Below, piece after piece: positions 34,889 to 46,276 of a stretch of 64,000 nt of DNA. A program made the translations under genes and the position numbers. The DNA is from Actinernus sp. WN-2022 (Eukaryota > Cnidaria > Anthozoa > Actiniaria > Actinernidae). The first letter of the stretch is position 1. Every line of letters starts with the position of its first letter. The DNA lies in assembly GCA_030867875.1 (NCBI GenBank), contig JAOWCC010001751.1, positions 20,792,026 through 20,856,025 of the forward strand. The letters are read 5' to 3'. The notes below the pieces were generated by a model that was not told the origin of the DNA, did not search any database, and saw only the letters and a program-made list of their open reading frames with translations.

Positions 34889-35277
34889 CTGTAAAGAAAG
34901 GTATTGTTTACAATTTTAGCGTCGGATCTGTATACACAGTCATACATTATATTGTGGGCCTGATGTCTAGTCTACATTGAGACTTTGATGTATTGCTCTA
35001 ATAACATAATTTAAATATTTATTAAGCTTATTTGTAATCAATCACGCGATTACGAAGTGTGTCTGAATATTAATATATATAGTACTAGTAGGAGGGATAT
35101 CGTTAAAACTACGGGTTTAATAAATATGTTACCATCAATAAATGAAATAGTTTATCCCTTATAGATTACTACCTTAAAGGTTGCTGCAAAATATTTTCAT
35201 TATAAGCTTACACGGCGTTATACAAGAAACGATGAACGCGAACGGCTTCGGTATCTAGTTATTAATAAACGCATTCA

Positions 35278-35375
35278 CTTACGTCTTGTTAGTCCAGCAC
35301 CGTGGTAATCAAGATTCATAGAAATGCCAACATTGATGTCATGAGGTTTGTCGTTTCGTTTCATTCTTGTTAAGT
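35278..35375 (-). other. Candidate upstream (possibly untranslated) exon of gene B
   Basis: On the minus strand AACAAGAC|GTAAGTGAA is a strong donor at 35285/35284. The frame that would fit the phase-2 acceptor at 34889 meets a TGA about 25 bases upstream, so this exon would be 5' UTR. A different frame (MKRNDKPHDIN...) is phase 1 and runs into a stop after the gene B acceptor. Confidence 0.3.
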
Positions 35376-35849
35376 CTTATTTTCTTTACTATAGGTCCGG
35401 GGAATGGGTTACAATCACGTCTTATAAAAATAACCTTTTCAAACGCATCAGTAAAATGGAAACAACCTTCTGAAGGAATTAGCATAATCATTATTCGAAA
35501 GCCCTCAAGCGTAATAAGAGAATTTGATCTCTAGAAAGCATTTCCTTTTGAACGTCCGGCAGCCGATGACATCATTCATGCTTCATGGATATGGGCTGAG
35601 ACAAAAATAAATCACTTTCGAAATTAAAACACGCCAGTTGGGTTACGGGTCACATCATCATAACAAGATATTAGACATATCCTTTATTACTCAGAACTGC
35701 TTGTTTGTAGTTTCCGCGGCGGTTTTTACGCGATTGAAAACAGGTTTCTGTATAAAGGACACAAAATAGTGCAAATAGGTGAGCTCTTTTAACTTTCTGT
35801 ATCCAGATCCCCGCAGCGCCTTCACACATGAAACAGCGGGAAGCGGGCC
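35376..35849. other. No gene recognised
   Basis: Upstream of gene B; may hold its promoter. The minus frame at 35671-35871 is unrecognised. Confidence 0.4.
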
Positions 35850-35996
35850 ATCCCTTCATGTAGGACGACACGAATTGCTACCAAATTGTATTCTATTCTA
35901 TTGTATTGTGTTGCGTTCTATTGTTGTATCGAATTGTATTGTGTTGTATTCTATTGTATTTTTGGTAAAAATTCGTGTCGTCCTACATAAAGGGAT
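35850..35996. mobile_element. MITE-like foldback with ATTGT-rich core
   Basis: ATCCCTTCATGTAGGACGAC and GTCGTCCTACATAAAGGGAT are inverted ends, followed by ACGAATT/AATTCGT. The core is a degenerate TATTGTATTC repeat. Confidence 0.8.
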
Positions 35997-36185
35997 TGCC
36001 GGGAAGCGTTTCTTGAACAAACAAGCGTGCTTGGTATTTTCGCTTTATAGACGAATTACGTAACGGCCGTGCCCAGTCTTCCTCGAACATGGAAACCAAT
36101 TCTAAGAAATGGACCTTTTGCAGGAATGCAATCACGTGGTTGTACTGGTGTTGCGAAAGGCCTATTGGGTATTCTTGGAAAAGCG

Positions 36186-36475
36186 GAAGTAAACAAATCA
36201 TAACAGGAAAGGCATTAGAAGTAAACAAATCATAACTGGAAATGCATTAGAAGTAAACAAATCATAACAGGAAATGCATTAGAAGTAAACAAATCATAAC
36301 AGGAAAGGCATTAGAAGTAAACAAATCATAACAGGAAAAGCATTAGAAGTAAACAAATCATAACAGGAAAGGCATTAGAAGTAAACAAATCATAACAGGA
36401 AAGGCATTAGAAGTAAACAAATCATAACAGGAAATGCATTAGAAGTAAACAAATCATAACAGGAAAGGCATTAGC
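36186..36475 (+). repeat. 32-bp minisatellite, about nine copies
   Basis: Unit GAAGTAAACAAATCATAACA + GGAAAGGCATTA. Copies are nearly identical; the variation is mostly AAAGGC/AAATGC/AAAAGC and one CTGG. There are no spacers, so it is not a CRISPR array. Confidence 0.93.
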
Positions 36476-36581
36476 ATAGTTGACATGCGACCTCGAAAAA
36501 TAGTAATTTATATTTACCCATAATGCTTTGTATTTTTAGTATTGATTTATTTCGTAGCAAGGAAGTTTCAGTAACCGATGT

Positions 36582-36720
36582 ATTATTATTATTATTATTA
36601 TAGACTTCGATAATTTATATTTATATGATGAATGTAAGGATTGTAATGCGCATTTGAGTATTTTTAAAGGAAATGCGCAATATAAGTAATAAATATTATT
36701 ATTATTATTATTATTATAAG
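36582..36720 (+). repeat. ATT microsatellite pair (retroelement-tail-like)
   Basis: (TTA)n at about 36582-36601 and AATAAATATTATTATT...(ATT)n at about 36690-36716. The second follows GCGCAATATAAGTAATAAAT and resembles the 3' tail of a SINE or LINE. Confidence 0.6.
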
Positions 36721-37167
36721 AGCCATGGCCGAGTCGACGTGGTGACGAGTGATTGGTTGCCTACAAGGCTGTACTGCAATAACTACCGTTTCTTTGATGC
36801 AAAGCTATGCAAGACGTTTTGAACAAGACAATTACGGATCAAAATCCTCTCTAAGTTCCGTCGATATGACCAAAATGTACCCGTTTACTGGAGGTCATTC
36901 TCTAGTTGCTATTTTGGGTAATGCATAAGACTGTGGACATAAGTAAAGATTATTTACCCACATGTGATGTCGCACTTGTATCAACCTTCCCAGTCTATAA
37001 GAACTGATCAATTTCAATTCAAGCCATAACGAGTGACGCGATCTCGAGAGAATAAAATCTGTAACAAACCCTGCTGCTCAACACTCGCCTCGGGAGAATA
37101 TGAGGAGAGCCCGGGTGAAACTCCCATCACGTGCTTATGAATATTGCCCGAACCCGATAATAACCAT

Positions 37168-37367
37168 TTAATATATAATTATCGATGAAATATCAGTCTA
37201 TATTTCTTTCTAAAAAGTGAACAGTCTTCACACGTGAAGATATTATATAAATGATATCTTCACACGTGAAGCCAGATATCACTTTTGAAAGCATGTTGGC
37301 TTTCAAAGATTTCTAGCCTTTTTAGGGAGAGATTGAAACTGGTATTTCATCGATAATTATGTATTAA
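37168..37367. repeat. Foldback with CTTCACACGTGAAG palindromes
   Basis: CTTCACACGTGAAG occurs twice (about 37229 and 37259), each a perfect palindrome with CACGTG, separated by ATATTATATAAATGATAT. Outer arms ATAATTATCGATGAAATA and TATTTCATCGATAATTAT complete the foldback. 36725-37165 shows no gene. Confidence 0.8.
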
Positions 37368-38515
37368 ACAGAACATTACATTTTGGGGGTATTTTATTAC
37401 TCATAGAACAATTATATGATTTGAAACAATATATATATATAGACTAGACGAAATACATTTTTTACCAGTTTACACTTTTTTACAATTTAACGGACAAAAT
37501 AAATTTAACAGAAGAAAAAGAATTGAGTAGGAATCAATGTAATAAATTATTTTCACATAAATCATTTGATTAAAGTGGCACCCGGCCCACGGTTCCTTTT
37601 TTGAGGCAGTATATTAAAGAGGCCCCCATTTATTGAAGTGAATTTCAAGAGTATTTCTTTTTCTCGCAATGAAACGTTCATTTTAAGTTTGAGTAGAAAA
37701 TTGACAGTGGTGAATGTTTCAGTTTGCTACTGTAAATGTAATATTTTGCGGTTAGGATTAAGTAATTAACTAAGATATAATTTTCTTTTAAATCAATAAT
37801 TCCAAAAATAATACCTTAACATCAAAAGATTTTGTTGTTATGTGATGTTTCTCTACTGTTAATTCCAAAAAAATCTAACTGTTACACAATAAACAAGAAG
37901 ATGTGCTATGCTTTAATTTTCGTTATTGCAGAAAAAACACAGCGGGGTGCAGTTTTCCCAATTTTAAACTGAAGCTCGTTCGTATAAAGTATTCGATTTA
38001 AAATCTTGTATTGAAACTCGCGTATGTAGATTTGAACGGCAATGAATAAATAGCTTTCCAATCCAACGAAAACGAAAAATTCTCAGGTTCCTTCATATTT
38101 GGTTCAGTCGCTTTCATTGAAGCTATTTTATTATAAATACTTTTTATACAAATGAAAAAAATGTTTCTTTCTTTCTTTAAAAACATCATATCCACAATAA
38201 ATAAGGGCAACACGACATAATATTGTTGGGATAGCAAACGACTTTATAATTTGTATTTTCCCTATTACTGTTAGACGGCTCCATTTCCAACTACGGTATT
38301 TAATATTTTCTTAATCGACTTTTAATAGTGTAGATTCAAAATTTAATTTCTGGGATAATACTCGTGGTCATAAGTGAAAAAAATGCCTAAAATGTTCACT
38401 GCATTTTTTATTTGTTTGTCGTGCAGCTTCTCAGATGCCTAGAAGTAAGATTTCTGTCCTATCGTGATTCACTTTGAGTCCCGAAAAACTGCCAACCTCC
38501 TTTATTGTTTTCATC
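37368..38515. other. No gene recognised
   Basis: Strongly AT-rich. The minus frame at 37998-38237 is unrecognised. Confidence 0.5.
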
Positions 38516-38516
38516 A

Positions 38517-38652
38517 ATTACATGGCCGCTTGGAGATACGAATTGTACCTTCTCTTGTTGAGGAAATATCTTATTCGTTCGCTGCGCTCACTCGCAAGAT
38601 ATTTCATCAACACTCGAAGATAAAATCTGTATCTCTGCGCGGCCATGTAATA
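38517..38652. repeat. Foldback element
   Basis: TTACATGGCCGC...GGAGATACGA at the left is mirrored by GTATCTCTGCGCGGCCATGTAA at the right. Inner arms GAGGAAATATCTT and AAGATATTTCATC also pair. Confidence 0.75.
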
Positions 38653-41250
38653 TCCTCTATATCTTTGATAATTAACGTTTTTCTCTTCGAAAACGCTCGT
38701 TATATCAACAATATTGGGACTACTTGTGATGTTGATATATGCAATGATATTTGTCCGTCGAGACGCGAACAGTTTCCGAGTGTCTCGAGGTAAACTGTGA
38801 GTGTCGAGGAATAGATATCAGATCATATTTCAACGCCACAACGTAGGTTATTGTCAAATATGTTCTTTCACGGGAGCCCTTGTGCGCTCTATCGCTGATA
38901 CCATCTGGCGGAGAGCAAATATCGGGTCACGTGTCGCATCCATCCACCAAATTATGCGGGGAAAAATAATGTTGACTTATAAGGACTATAAGTTATTTTT
39001 ATTCAACGTAGCTAGAAATTGCCCGGAACTTATCATTTTACGACCTTTAGCGCTGTTGCCCTTAATATATCATTTTTATTATCTAACTTTCTTGCTCAGG
39101 TCTGTGGGCTCTCGCTTTCTCCCTCTATAAAACCAACACGCTAAATTCTATTTAGATCTATCGTTTAGCCGATCAGTTCTGTAATTGTTAGTCCCACGAT
39201 CGCTTCAAAATTAACGTTTCCTCTCCTTAAAATAATGAATCAAAATTTAATTATGCGAACGACGTAGTTTTTCACACTCGAAATTTTTTCTTCGCGTCTG
39301 GTATAACAGGTTACGAATTTGGGTGGACCAACTTTTTGTCTTTTTCGACTAAACCAAAAAGTATTTACCTCAACTGATAAAGCTGGAGGCGAGAACTTAA
39401 AAAGAAAGTTCGTTTTGTAATTAAGGGAACAGTAAACTTTTCTCTCTCGTGGCGTTGCTTTTTCAGACATCTTTAATAGCAAACCTTTTGTTTTCTCGCT
39501 GTATTTTAAACACGCGAGTGTTACGCAACACGGCCATGATCTGAAATAATCAACCCTATTTGAAATATCTAATTCCAATTTTAGCCCCTTTGAAGTTTGC
39601 CGGGTTTCATAACCATTTCACTCTATTAACAGAAGACGGGTTCGTGACAGTAATGAAGATGAATACGGAGAATGTCGATGTGTTTTTATTAAAGTCGGTT
39701 TAAATTCTTTTTGCGGCCTCATTTCGAATGAACTCGAATGTAAGAAGAAGACAAAACTAATTGAATTGATCCATTCGGAATATTTCATTAAGGAAAACTC
39801 CATTCATGTAAATTTGAAATGTTTCCTCTATAAATTACGAAACCCTTAGAAATATCGGCCAGGTCTTAAATTAAGAAAATTAATTCAAGTTCTACGTTTA
39901 GCGGCAACCAAAAGAGTAATATAATAGGCAAGCCCTAGCTAAATAAACGTAGTGAATCAACCCTGCACTTACCCGGCTCCAGAGTGATAAAACGGGGACA
40001 AATTTTGAGCTAGGACTTGGTCATAGTAGTGCCGCTTATTTATCAACGTAGTTTGACCCCTCGTATCGCTAGAGACCCATAATATTCCATTTTCAGTTTG
40101 TGTGTTTGAAACGCGGTCGGGACCACTAAGCGGTTCCATCGCTGAGCTCGATTACTTGCCACTTTTGGAGCTGGAACTGCAAAGTCATGACTCCGCTGTG
40201 GAGAGAACCACAAAATAATATAAAGTTTTAGACAGAAGTGAAAAATGAAAGCTTTTACTCGTCCTGTTGTTTCAAATGATAATGAAAACTTTCTCGCACT
40301 GTTCGGTTGAACCATAATAATAATAATAATGCAGATAAGAATACAAACAAATAAAAGACAATGAAATACATTTTGAGATAAAATTGAAGCCGTATTTCTT
40401 ATTGAAAAGTTTCAATATCACGGGAAGATCTTATGTCTGTAATAAATATCTGAGAAGCATAAATATAGCAGAGTCTTGTCTTTAATTTAGAGTAAACCGA
40501 ACTCGTCACCACTGAGGTGTCTGTGGCTCTCTCGCTGCTTATTATGACTTCATATACATACAACTTAACTGATGCAACAGAGAAAACAAACTGGTAGTAC
40601 CTTATTCTAAATTGACGGCGACTGCCTCGAGGATAATAGCAAACTATGAAGATGTTAAACTGAAATGAAAAGAGCTAGTTGACGTCACGTGCACGTTAAG
40701 AGAAGAAACTCGAATACTTTTTCTATTAAACCAGAATATTTTAGACCAAACGTTGCTCTGCGGGAACATTGAAAATGAAAACACCGTCGAAGGATAGAAT
40801 AGTCAATGGAAAAGGAAAAAGTATGCCATCTGGTGGGTGTATTGTGTTAAGACAAAGTTTAACAGTGAGGCATTAAAATTACTTGAAGGAAGCAATTTCA
40901 CCTGCCTCTGCCGTTCACACACAATAATCATTTTGAATCATATGCATGGGACTTTGTGGCTGGCTACACTCGATTTTATATAATTAGCTATTCGGGAAGT
41001 CCTAGCCATCACTAAAATAATTCTCAAAGGGAATAACATGACTATAATTGTTTATTTGCGCCTGCGTAGTACAAGTACACAGGTTACTTAATCAAAGAGA
41101 ACGGCGCAAGAAATACAGTCAAAATTAAGTAGTATTTTTATTTGGTTCCAGTCGATCTAGGCAAATAACTGCAAAAGTAAATGAAAATAACGATTATAAT
41201 TCATTCAAATAGTAAAACCCGAATGACGCGGGTAGGTTTGTAATAGGTAT
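38653..41250. other. No gene recognised; one MITE M2 fragment
   Basis: 39581-39627 is a terminal fragment of M2: AGCCCCTTTGAAGTTTGCCG through CACTCTA, then TTAA at 39628-39631. (AAT)n lies at 40315-40330. The minus frames at 39240-39578, 39618-39803 and 40043-40315 carry no known domain. Confidence 0.5.
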
Positions 41251-41624
41251 TCCATATACAGTAAGTTGAATCACAGGAGTTGAATTGCTCATTACCAATG
41301 CAAGACATGTAACCTGGAGGTCGTTGGATTCGAGTCCCACTTGGGTCAGATATCGTTTCTCTCAGTTTCCTTCGTAGGGCGTGCACACTTAGCACTACAG
41401 CTTACCACTTTACATCACATATACAGTAAGCCCGAGCTTAAAAGATGTTCTTCAATTTCAGTACGTTTTTCATATTACGCCTGGAGAAGGATTACTTTGT
41501 GTCACTTTCTACCCTGGATCAGAGGTTGGAAATACTCACTTACAAGCGAATAGTGGCCCACTGAATTTTCACAATTTTGACTGACAGGTTATGTGATAAA
41601 AAATGTTCACAAACCGAGTGTGAA

Positions 41625-41700
41625 TGGTTGTTTAGTGTAGTGGTTATGATGTTCGCCTTAAATGCAAAGAGGTCATGGGTTCAAATCCGAGTATAACTGA
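41625..41700 (+). pseudogene. Degenerate tRNA-like sequence
   Basis: Contains TAGTGTAGTGGTT (A-box-like), a TTCGCCTTAAATGCAAAGAGG anticodon-arm-like stretch and GGGTTCAAATCC (B box). It resembles tRNA-Val by its arms, but the acceptor stem does not pair well and the anticodon position reads TAA. It is more likely a tRNA pseudogene or SINE head than a working tRNA. Confidence 0.45.
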
Positions 41701-41756
41701 CATTTTTCCCCTCTCATTTATCTTCTCTGGTTGAACATTATAGAGAGTTGTCATTA

Positions 41757-41820
41757 TCAATGCAAGGTATTCATCTGTATAAATACCCGGGTATTTATAC
41801 AGATAGATACCTTGCATTGG
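41757..41820. repeat. Near-perfect 60-bp palindrome
   Basis: ATGCAAGGTATTCATCTGTA then TAAATACCCGGGTATTTA, then the complement TACAGATAGATACCTTGCAT. It would form a strong hairpin centred on CCCGGG. Confidence 0.85.
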
Positions 41821-42188
41821 TAATGAGCAATTCAACTCGATCAACTCAACTCAACTCAGGCAATGACCCGCTATGCTCAAATACAATGCTTTCACTCAGT
41901 CCCTGTTAAAGGGATACCCGAGTAAAAAACACATTTGGGCTCAAAAGCATCTTTCATATGTACTTTGTTCAGAAAAAGTATTAAAATTTGATAAAACTTT
42001 TTCAGAGTTGAGAACGAGCCCCTCAAAGTTGGCCCCGCGAAGACCTGGGCGCCGCCATTTTGTTGACATTAATTCCTGTGACGTTTTTTACGTCACTTCG
42101 TTCCACCGGAGTCTTGCGGCTAACTTGTAGCGACTTGTTTTTTTTGTAGAGTTTTCACACGCTCGGAATTAGAGTAGATTTTCATCGA

Positions 42189-42356
42189 TATGGCAGAGCA
42201 ATTTCGTACTAGAATAAAAATACCATGAATACGATATTGTGAGAGAAGTTCAGAAGACTGGGAGGACGAAGAAAAGCATGTGGAAGGCGAGAATGTGAAC
42301 AAACAACAAAAGGCGACTACCGAGCTAGTGCAAAACTGGTGTTGTGCTATGATGTA
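42189..42356 (+). pseudogene. Possible relic of a P2X7-type cysteine-motif exon
   Basis: The plus strand has ATG GCA GAG CAA at 42190 (MAEQFRTRIKIP, then a stop). In another frame, from about 42228, it reads SSEDWEDEEKHVEGENV...ELVQNWCCAMM and a stop at 42356. Acidic ...EDW.. segments followed by a W-C-C element are found in many cnidarian proteins with a P2X7-receptor-C-terminal-like domain; the resemblance here is weak and broken by a frame change. It could also be chance. Confidence 0.25.
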
Positions 42357-42834
42357 AAGATTCGCTGTGTGTTTTTGTATGGAACTTGTCAGCCTTAAAC
42401 GCAAGACTAAGGTAGATTATGACAATATTGATATTGGCATTGCTTTCGAAACTTATGTATTATTGGAGCTATATAATTTGCGAGTTATCCGATTCGATCT
42501 GTATTGACTGCATGGCTTTGTGCAACTGAAACGAAACACCTGAAAAGTTAAAACCTCCCTGTAAAAACCGATCATAACTAGCCCAACATAGCAGAATATA
42601 TGCAATGACACAGAACGAGACACTCGGAGCAATTTTATTGCAAAAATATTTCCATTCCCTTATTAAATTGTATGAAAGCACTGGCACGATCAAGCCCGGC
42701 ATGTTTGCGGAACTTGGCGCGCGCGAGCTATTTCACAACACATCAGTTAGGTAAACTAAATTAAAATTATGTGGCTTGCTACACCCTGATTATCTCTCTG
42801 GGTCAAATTAAACACGTTTCGATTGCTATGCTGA

Positions 42835-43167
42835 TATCAATCCCCATAAATACTACAAAATGATATCGTCCCCATAAATACTACAAAATAAGTGCATTTT
42901 GGGCCAGTTTTCAATTTAAATACGTAATACTTTGAGAAACCTTGAAGATGGCCATATTAATTTTTATAGAATCCTTGCAGTCGGCTTTGTGAATATAAAT
43001 TCGCAAACCTAGTGGTGTCACGCATGTGATTAACATATCTTTAACGGCATAAAAATTGTCGCCAGATTTTGGCAATTCCGCCTGACTTCAATACGAAAAA
43101 AAAATATGTTCGCGCTCTCCATATTAATTTTTGTTTACACAAAATGACTAAGAGAAACCTAGAATTT
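42835..43167. mobile_element. Foldback family M5, copy 1 (one arm missing)
   Basis: Shares with 61990-62372 the core CATAAATACTACAAAATAAG, AATACTTTGAGAAACCTTGAAG and GAATCCTTGCAGTCGG, and the right arm down to the TTCTAGG end. The left arm is absent; instead a short CATAAATACTACAAAAT piece is duplicated at 42845. Confidence 0.75.
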
Positions 43168-43169
43168 AA

Positions 43170-44445
43170 TAAAATCAAATAAAAACGGGAAGGTTCATTC
43201 TACCGAACCAAAATATAGGGTACAATAAATATCGTACAGCCCTCCGATCGGCCTTGCAGTCTTCGAAAACCCCATCAGGTTAAGGTCTAGTTCAGAGATC
43301 AAAGTTTCAGGTAAATCTGTTTCCTTTATTTCAGCACAACCGAGTACGGTAAGGCCCACCGAATAAACGTACGATAGGCAATACATATCATATTATCATT
43401 TTCGATCGATCATGCAACATTAAACTTCTCACGTGTCCGATGTCTGACTTAGACGATGAAATCAAAAAGTCAACGAACGCACGAAGTATGCAAACGAACC
43501 TACCAAATACAAACATGCTGCAGTTTCACAACAACAATACATTTATTTACACTCAATTTTAACAATATGGATCAGTATATGTGTGTTAGGGAACCTGCCG
43601 AGTGGAATAACCTTACGAAACTGAACTACTTGAACTAATCGAGCCATGCAATTTAGGTAAGAAGATGAGATCTACTAAGAGAAATGTAAAATATCTGTCT
43701 CTATAAAACAAAACAGACAGATACATAAAAAAAGTAAATACAGCTAAATGAATATAAGTAAATAAATAAGACGCCAATACCCAAAAGTACACATAAAATA
43801 ATTAATACCACTAATGTGAGCAATAAATAGTTATCAAAGAGTATATAAATGCAATCTGTGTACATTCATTCACACATATAATTTACCAAAAAGAAGAAGA
43901 TAAACGTAATATAAAAGAAGCTGATGGACATGCTAAGGTATTGATCATACCAGAGAAAGATGCATTTTAATAATCAACTAGAATGTTGCATTGCAAATTA
44001 GATTTAAATAGAGTTCTAGATTTGAAACATTTAATTTCCTCTGGAAGTGAGTTCCAGATTTGAGTTTCACAGTGAGTTTCACATGTTAGTATATATAAGC
44101 GATCACAGTGTAATTTACGCGACTAGAAAATTAGTTACATGTACACCAAAGAGCACTCCTTGATACGCCAAATCTCGGAGATAAAAGCATTTTGATTTGG
44201 AATTATTCATTCGAGGTATAGGTATATTTATTCTTTTGTCACTACAAACTTTATTATATAATAATAATAAGATTCCAGGTAAGTGTAAAAAAAGTAAAAG
44301 AAAAAAGATCGAGAATATTAGGATTGTAGGACAAGGACATCGTTAGCACGCAAGCTAATATGATGCCAGTTAAATAATTAGGAAAAATGTAAGAAGTATC
44401 AAATAGTATAAGATTATTTATAGGGACAGCTAACAGCTAGTTAAT
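43170..44445. other. No gene recognised
   Basis: AT-rich. Small frames only. Simple A-rich tract at 43690-43800. Confidence 0.5.
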
Positions 44446-44448
44446 GCA

Positions 44449-45710
44449 TTAGTACTGGGATATTTTTTTTTGAAGAGAGCTTTTTAAAATTTGTCTTTGC
44501 TTGTGATATCTTTGACGGATATAGTGTACGTCTTGAGCACCGCGCCGTGTATTCCTCCTGAGGTAGCCGAGGAGCTTGTCAGTTGCACACGACGACTGTT
44601 CGCACACTTGCTTGGTCCAGGTAAGGTCATCCGCTACCCAGACATCGATATCACGTTCAGCCTTCGTTGTCTCTAGAGTGGTGTCCTTCAGTCTGTAGGT
44701 GGTAATGATCGGCTTTATTTTCCATGTAATGCTTTGTGAGTTTGCATTTGTTCTCATTGAAAAAGAGGCCAGTTGCTGATGACCAAGATTACCAAATATA
44801 ATCTGAAGTCCTACGGAATGAGGGCCTTTTCAGTAATGGCCCCTTTATTATGGAACAAGTTGCCAGAGGATATTAGAACTGTAAAGTCATTGAACACTTA
44901 TAAAACCAGACTAAATACATTTCTTTTTAAACGTAGTTATGCATTGGATTAGTAGGGTAAATTAGATTATTATTATTATTATTATTATAAATAAGTCACT
45001 GCTATCAGTAGTTTTAGTCCCATAATTTTTAACTAGTATCTATTACAGAATTTACTATTATGTATTTACATTTTTTAACATCTACTTTTTACTACAATTT
45101 ATCTATTAGTTGTAATCATTGTAAAGCGCTTTGTTTTTTTAGAAGAAATAGTGTTTAAGAAATAAAGATTATTATTATTATTCTAGGTTGTTAAGGTCAG
45201 CCTGGAGGGATGCAGTATCGTCCGGGGATTTCAGTAAGTCGTCGTGTAGACCTTTGTGTCGTCAGCAAACATGGCGACTTGGGTCGACTTAACAGCATAC
45301 GTATAGTAGGAATACTGAACGCTGGGCCCAGAATAAAACGGTGGGGCACACCAGAGCTGAAAGGCAGTGTGTTAGAGGTGGCACCGAGAACTGTAACACG
45401 TTGGCGACGTTCCGTCAGGAGTGGAACCACTGGAGTAGGCATCCTCCAAAACCATACTTGCGCAGCTTATGTATCAGGAGCCTTGTCGAAGGCTTTGGAC
45501 ATGTCCAAACTGATAGAACACGTCTATTTGTCCTCCGATATCCAGAAGCGAGCCAATATAGTCGAGGACTTCAACGAGGTTGGTGACGCAAGGTCTACCA
45601 CTGAGTAATGAACCAGTGCTGACAGACGTTGACCAGCTCATATGAGGTGTTCCGTGATACTATTAACACAGCGTTCCATAGCTTTAGACACCAGTGAGAT
45701 GGGCCTATAA
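44449..45710 (-). pseudogene. Minus-strand LINE reverse transcriptase fragment, split by another LINE
   Basis: On the minus strand 45600-45190 carries broken RT motifs: a KAFDK-like region, GVP...LGP, and at 45280-45255 MFADDTKVY, with the catalytic FADD intact but followed by stops and frameshifts. After the insert at 44765-45183 it resumes at 44757-44449 with the thumb-like part (...IDVWVADDLTWTKQV... KLLGYLRRNTRR). Several frame changes; dead copy. Jockey/CR1-like by motif style. Confidence 0.75.
44765..45183 (+). mobile_element. 5'-truncated LINE inserted in the minus-strand LINE
   Basis: The plus strand reads YGMRAFSVMAPLLWNKLPED..., ends ...FKRSYALD and a stop at about 44952. An AT-rich 3' UTR with AATAAAG and an ATT tail to about 45182 follows. 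It separates the two halves of the minus-strand RT around ...LQADLNNLE. Confidence 0.75.
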
Positions 45711-45819
45711 TTCCATAATTCTAATAATGGGTCTAATAATGGTCTAATAATTATATTCAAATGCGAGAATACTGTTATAAAAAATATACAGCAATTATAC
45801 ATTAATTATACAGCTCAGT

Positions 45820-46276
45820 GTGGGATTGCCTAAGTCGGTAACCAGTTAAGTGATAAACTACAAAAGTTACAAAATCGTGCAGCCAGTGCATGTGATTACC
45901 AAATCAAACTACGACACAAGCTCTAAAGTAATTTTCTTCTCGATATACTAGACTGGGGTAATCTATCTATAAAATGTAAAAGAACAGAAGGCAGTAACAA
46001 TGACAAAGCACTCCACAAGCTTTCTCCAATGTACCTACACGAATTATACAATTCCCGCAGCACACGGATTACAACCTAAGAAACTCGGAAAACAAATTAA
46101 CCCTACCTAAACCACGAACTGACTACTTAAAGCGTAGCTTTAGTTATAGCGGGGCCCTTTTTTATGGAATAATCTTCCCGATGAAACAAGAAATTGTGAT
46201 TCTCTTGGGGGCTCAGTTTAGAAGGGATATCGATAAAATACTTTCCGTATCGGACTCCCACACGGCAATCATGTAA
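45820..46276 (+). mobile_element. LINE ORF2 C-terminal fragment
   Basis: The plus strand reads LSDKLQKLQNRAASACDYQI..., a premature stop, ...LHKLSPMYLHELY, then in another frame LRNSENKLTLPKPRTDYLKR and SFSYSGALF, ending ...SDSHTAIM and a stop at 46276. Typical CR1/L2-type tail. Two frame changes and two nonsense codons make it a dead copy. Confidence 0.8.

Larger units (their letters stand above)
41273..41843. mobile_element. Inverted-repeat pair with tRNA-like segments
   Basis: GAGTTGAATTGCTCATTACCAATGCAAG (41278-41305) is inverted at about 41813-41840. Near the left arm, TCGTTGGATTCGAGTCCCA (about 41323) is a B-box-like end. The arrangement suggests a composite or rearranged SINE-like element. 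Confidence 0.5.

Noticed and set aside
36186..36475. CRISPR-like regular repeat
   Set aside because: Units abut directly with no spacers, and the window is eukaryotic; it is a minisatellite.
39240..40315. Minus frames of 60-112 codons as first exons of gene B
   Set aside because: None ends in a good donor of the right phase, and none resembles the MG-starting exons.
41625..41700. Functional tRNA gene
   Set aside because: A and B boxes are visible, but the acceptor stem does not pair well and the anticodon loop is degenerate; better read as pseudogene or SINE head.
45210..45608. 132-codon plus frame
   Set aside because: It is the antisense shadow of the minus-strand LINE reverse transcriptase (GVP...LGP, FADDTKVY).
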